From Aquificaceae bacterium (GTDB taxonomy: Bacteria; Aquificota; Aquificia; Aquificales; Aquificaceae), in contig JALSHX010000271.1 of assembly GCA_026982025.1 (NCBI GenBank), forward strand, positions 1 to 7,980: DNA of 7,980 nt. Direction: 5' to 3'. A program made the translations under genes and the position numbers. Below, piece after piece: positions 5,718-7,980 of this stretch. The notes below the pieces were generated by a model. The model was not told the DNA's origin and did no database searches. It saw nothing but the letters and a program-made list of their open reading frames with translations. Position 1 is the stretch's first letter, and the number at the start of each line of letters is the position of its first letter.

Positions 5718-6899
5718 TTATCCCTTTTTTCTGACCCTAAAAAACTTTTTCTTTCCGACCTGAACCTTTAGCTCTCCTTCAATTTGAAGCGTGTGGTGGG
5801 GGTCCGTGACCTTCTCAAAGTTTACCTTCAATCCACCGCTCTGAATTATTCTTCTTCCTTCGTTCCTTGAACCCACCGCCCGAAGGGCGGTAAGGAGATC
5901 AAGAGCTGAAATCCTGTCTTTCTCAACCTCCACAAGGGGTGCATCCTCCGGGAACTCCCTTCTTGAGTATGTCTTCTCAAACCACTCCCTTGCCCCCAGC
6001 GCACTTTCCCTGTCGTGGAACAGGGACACCAAAAGCTCAGCAAGGTGCTTTTTTGCCTCCATTGGGTGCCATTCGGACTTCATCCGCACAATCTCTTTTT
6101 CAGAGGTATCCGTAAGCGTCCCGAAGTACTCCCACATTAACTCGTCCGAAAGGGACATGATCTTCCCGAACATGGTCCTCGGGTCCTCTGTGATTCCAAC
6201 ATAGTTTCCGTAAGACTTGGACATCTTCCGCACACCGTCAAGACCCACAAGGAGGGGAAGGGTTATGCAAACCTGCGGTTCCTGACCGTACTCCCTCTGG
6301 ATGTCCCTTCCCACAAGGAGGTTGAACTTCTGATCCGTTCCTCCCAGCTCCACATCAGCCTCAATGGCTACCGAGTCGTAAGCCTGAAGAAGTGGGTAAA
6401 TAAACTCGTGTATGTGAATGGGGTTTCCTTCTTTATATCGGGTGGAGAAGTCATCCCTCTCAAGCATTCTTGCAACGGTGTACTTGGCAGATAACTCAAT
6501 GACGCCCTTTGTTCCCAGCTTTTCAAGCCAACTGCTGTTGAACAGGATCTCGGTCCTGTCCGGGTCAAGGACTTTAAAGACCTGATCCTTGTATGTTTCT
6601 GCGTTTTTTAAGACCTCCTCCCTTGAGAGGGGCTGTCTTACCTTGCTCCTTCCTGTGGGGTCCCCTATCATTGCTGTAAAGTCTCCCACGATAAATATGA
6701 CCCTGTGTCCGAGGTCCTGAAAGTCCTTAAGTTTTTTGAGGAGAACGTAGTGCCCTAAGTGGAGGTCGGGTGCGGTCGGGTCAAAGCCCGCCTTAACTGT
6801 CAGGGGCTTCCCCCTTTTGAGCTTTTCAAGGAGGCGGTCCTCTTCAATGACCTCGTGGGTTCCCCTCTTGATGATTCTCAGCTGTTCTTCGGGACTCAT
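5718..6899 (-). CDS. tyrS: Tyrosyl-tRNA synthetase (KMSKS type)
   Basis: This class I synthetase activates tyrosine with ATP and charges tRNA-Tyr in the cytoplasm. The 393-residue protein has the nucleotide-binding HLGH (47-50) after [11 protein letters not shown], then IGDPTGRS (78-85), the tyrosine pocket region [18 protein letters not shown] (181-198), the KMSKS loop (225-229), and a C-terminal S4 RNA-binding domain (about 330-392, including [23 protein letters not shown]). The KMSKS form marks the TyrZ-like bacterial subgroup. Both signature motifs are intact and the length is full. ATG at 6899 fits the conserved MSPEEQL start, but only GAAG, 4 bases upstream, resembles a Shine-Dalgarno, and the -10 box is so close that the leader would be 0-6 bases. 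It is the first gene of the operon leading to mqnC. No T-box leader is present: there is no room in the 26-base gap. Confidence 0.98.
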   Translation of the reverse strand: MSPEEQLRIIKRGTHEVIEEDRLLEKLKRGKPLTVKAGFDPTAPDLHLGHYVLLKKLKDFQDLGHRVIFIVGDFTAMIGDPTGRSKVRQPLSREEVLKNAETYKDQVFKVLDPDRTEILFNSSWLEKLGTKGVIELSAKYTVARMLERDDFSTRYKEGNPIHIHEFIYPLLQAYDSVAIEADVELGGTDQKFNLLVGRDIQREYGQEPQVCITLPLLVGLDGVRKMSKSYGNYVGITEDPRTMFGKIMSLSDELMWEYFGTLTDTSEKEIVRMKSEWHPMEAKKHLAELLVSLFHDRESALGAREWFEKTYSRREFPEDAPLVEVEKDRISALDLLTALRAVGSRNEGRRIIQSGGLKVNFEKVTDPHHTLQIEGELKVQVGKKKFFRVRKKG

Positions 6900-6908
6900 G
6901 AAACTTCA

Positions 6909-6918
6909 ATTATATAAT
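6909..6918. promoter_or_regulatory. Palindromic bidirectional -10 element ATTATATAAT
   Basis: The 10-mer equals its own reverse complement and gives a perfect TATAAT on both strands (plus 6913-6918, minus 6914-6909). On the plus strand the expected start point, about 7 bases on, is 6925/6926, the A of the lipoprotein ATG, predicting a leaderless mRNA. On the minus strand it is about 6902, leaving 0-6 bases before tyrS ATG. Upstream -35 matches are poor on both strands. Shared symmetric -10 boxes are a known cause of divergent transcription in bacteria. Confidence 0.65.
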
Positions 6919-6925
6919 CATAGGT

Positions 6926-7258
6926 ATGGTTTTCAGGTCGGTTGCAATTTTCCTTGTTTCACTTTTGCTTTTTTCCTGTGCAAAAAAGAAGGACTTTGAA
7001 AAGGTTGATTACTCGGAGTATGAAAAGTGTATGGACTCCATTGCCCTTTACGATTCATGTGCAAATCCGGGGACGAGCTGTGAGTTTCACGCCAAGAAGG
7101 TCTCCGTTGCCCTTGAAGATTCGGATCTTGAGCCTGCTCAAAGGGCTTTTATAGTCCGCACCTGCTACCGTATCTGTTCAAACAGAGAAGCTTACTACAA
7201 GAAGGTCAAGCCCAAGCTCATGCAGGACTGCTCAAGGCTTTTGAAGACCGGCGGTTGA
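6926..7258 (+). CDS. Small Cys-rich lipoprotein, unknown
   Basis: The 110-residue protein has a signal peptide with lipobox LLFSC (Cys18) followed by Ala-Lys-Lys-Lys, predicting lipid anchoring in the cell envelope. The mature part is helical and charged with six Cys: C35, C45, C52, C80, C84 and C102. The C35-x9-C45 and C80-x3-C84 spacing suggests helical hairpins held by disulfides. There are no CxxCH heme or CxxC redox motifs. ATG at 6926 has no Shine-Dalgarno (only AGG two bases away); a perfect TATAAT ends 7 bases upstream, so it is probably translated from a leaderless transcript. It is followed 14 bases later by hemB, probably on one transcript. Conserved Lys/Arg/Tyr in the C-terminal third (YYKKVKPK) are the only other notable feature. 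The family is not recognised. Confidence 0.85.
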   Translation: MVFRSVAIFLVSLLLFSCAKKKDFEKVDYSEYEKCMDSIALYDSCANPGTSCEFHAKKVSVALEDSDLEPAQRAFIVRTCYRICSNREAYYKKVKPKLMQDCSRLLKTGG

Positions 7259-7272
7259 TCTAAAATTTCACT

Positions 7273-7980
7273 ATGGAGCTTCCTTCCTATCCCTCCGCAA
7301 GACCGAGGCGTCTTAGAAAAAGCGAAATCATAAGGTCCCTCGTCAGAGAAACCCGTCTCTCCCTCGATGACCTCATCTATCCGGTCTTCGTGGTTCACGG
7401 TGAGGGGGTGGTTGAAGAGGTCCCTTCAATGCCCGGCGTCTTCAGATACTCGGTGGACAGGGTCCCCGACGCGGTCAAGGAGGCAAGGGACCTCGGGATC
7501 AGGGCTGTTATCCTTTTTGGTGTTCCGGAGAAAAAGGACGAAGTTGGTTCGGACACATGGAGCGACGATGGCATCATACAGAGGACCCTACGGGTGCTGA
7601 AAAAGGAAGTTCCCGAGATGTACCTCATCACCGATGTGTGCTTTTGCGAGTACACATCCCACGGCCACTGCGGTGTTCTGAGGGAAGGGGATGTGGACAA
7701 CGACGCCACCCTTGAAAACCTCAAAAAGCAGGTTGTTTCTCATGCGGAAAACGGTGCGGACATGGTGGCTCCTTCGGGGATGATGGACGGGATGGTCAGT
7801 GCCATAAGGTCCGCCCTTGACTCCGCAGGTTACACCCACATACCCATAATGGCTTACTCCGCCAAGTTTGCCTCCGCCTTTTACGGACCTTTCAGGGACG
7901 CGGCGGAGAGTGCTCCCGCCTTCGGGGACAGAAGGAGCTACCAGATGGACCCCGCCAACTCAAGGGAGGCTCTAAAGGAG
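7273..7980 (+). CDS. hemB: Delta-aminolevulinic acid dehydratase (porphobilinogen synthase), partial at right edge
   Basis: HemB condenses two 5-aminolevulinate molecules to porphobilinogen in the cytoplasm, an early step of heme and siroheme synthesis. The window holds 236 codons of a protein that is normally about 320-330 residues. Visible are the N-terminal arm RPRRLR (10-15) and [17 protein letters not shown] (50-56), and the zinc-site motif [14 protein letters not shown] with C123, C125 and C133, which marks the Zn-dependent rather than the Mg/Asp-rich type. Next is the first active-site lysine, K198, in [16 protein letters not shown]. The second Schiff-base lysine (usually in VKPA) lies beyond the edge. 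ATG at 7273 has no Shine-Dalgarno in the 14-base gap after the lipoprotein stop, so coupling by re-initiation is likely. The enzyme supplies heme that c-type cytochromes such as the one at 853-2187 would need, but no regulatory link is visible. Confidence 0.97.
   Translation, partial: MELPSYPSARPRRLRKSEIIRSLVRETRLSLDDLIYPVFVVHGEGVVEEVPSMPGVFRYSVDRVPDAVKEARDLGIRAVILFGVPEKKDEVGSDTWSDDGIIQRTLRVLKKEVPEMYLITDVCFCEYTSHGHCGVLREGDVDNDATLENLKKQVVSHAENGADMVAPSGMMDGMVSAIRSALDSAGYTHIPIMAYSAKFASAFYGPFRDAAESAPAFGDRRSYQMDPANSREALKE

Noticed and set aside
6900..6925. T-box or other tRNA-sensing leader before tyrS
   Set aside because: Only 26 bases separate tyrS from the divergent gene, and the likely transcript start is within about six bases of the ATG.
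7395..7839. Minus-strand open frames within hemB
   Set aside because: They are mirror frames of a clearly conserved hemB coding region and carry no independent support.

Overview
The window comes from a bacterial chromosome, probably a thermophilic, deep-branching Gram-negative (an Aquificota-like organism is my best guess, with low confidence). The reasons are a KMSKS-type TyrRS with an Aquifex-like N-terminus, menaquinone synthesis by the futalosine route (mqnC), Arg codons dominated by AGG/AGA, and several lipoproteins with Leu-Phe/Leu-Ser-Cys lipoboxes. No mobile element, CRISPR array, tRNA or rRNA was seen. No stretch over 300 bases lacks a gene.

Layout. Positions 1-3269 hold three envelope genes on the minus strand. 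Reading in the direction of transcription they are: a 363-residue lipoprotein with a nine-residue beta repeat (2178-3269); a di-heme c-type cytochrome of the bacterial cytochrome c peroxidase/MauG superfamily that overlaps it and is itself a probable lipoprotein (853-2187); and, after a 105-base gap with its own promoter candidate, a poly-glycine plus PKD-domain lipoprotein that runs off the left edge (1-747). Positions 3387-6899 hold a tight minus-strand operon, tyrS - unknown 140-residue protein - exported DUF4412-like protein - mqnC, joined by gaps of 11 and 17 bases and one 4-base ATGA overlap. From 6926 rightwards, on the plus strand, are a small Cys-rich lipoprotein and hemB (partial at the right edge).

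The divergent start region (6900-6925) is only 26 bases long. It contains a perfectly palindromic -10 box, ATTATATAAT, placed so that transcripts in both directions would be almost leaderless.

Biologically, the right two thirds is housekeeping: tRNA charging, heme synthesis and menaquinone synthesis, so electron-transport cofactors recur. The left third looks like accessory envelope/redox equipment. The most interesting candidate is the pair formed by the nonapeptide-repeat lipoprotein, with a Trp/Cys-rich patch, and the di-heme enzyme. Their overlapping genes recall MauG/MbnH enzymes that modify a Trp of a partner protein, but that role is inference only.
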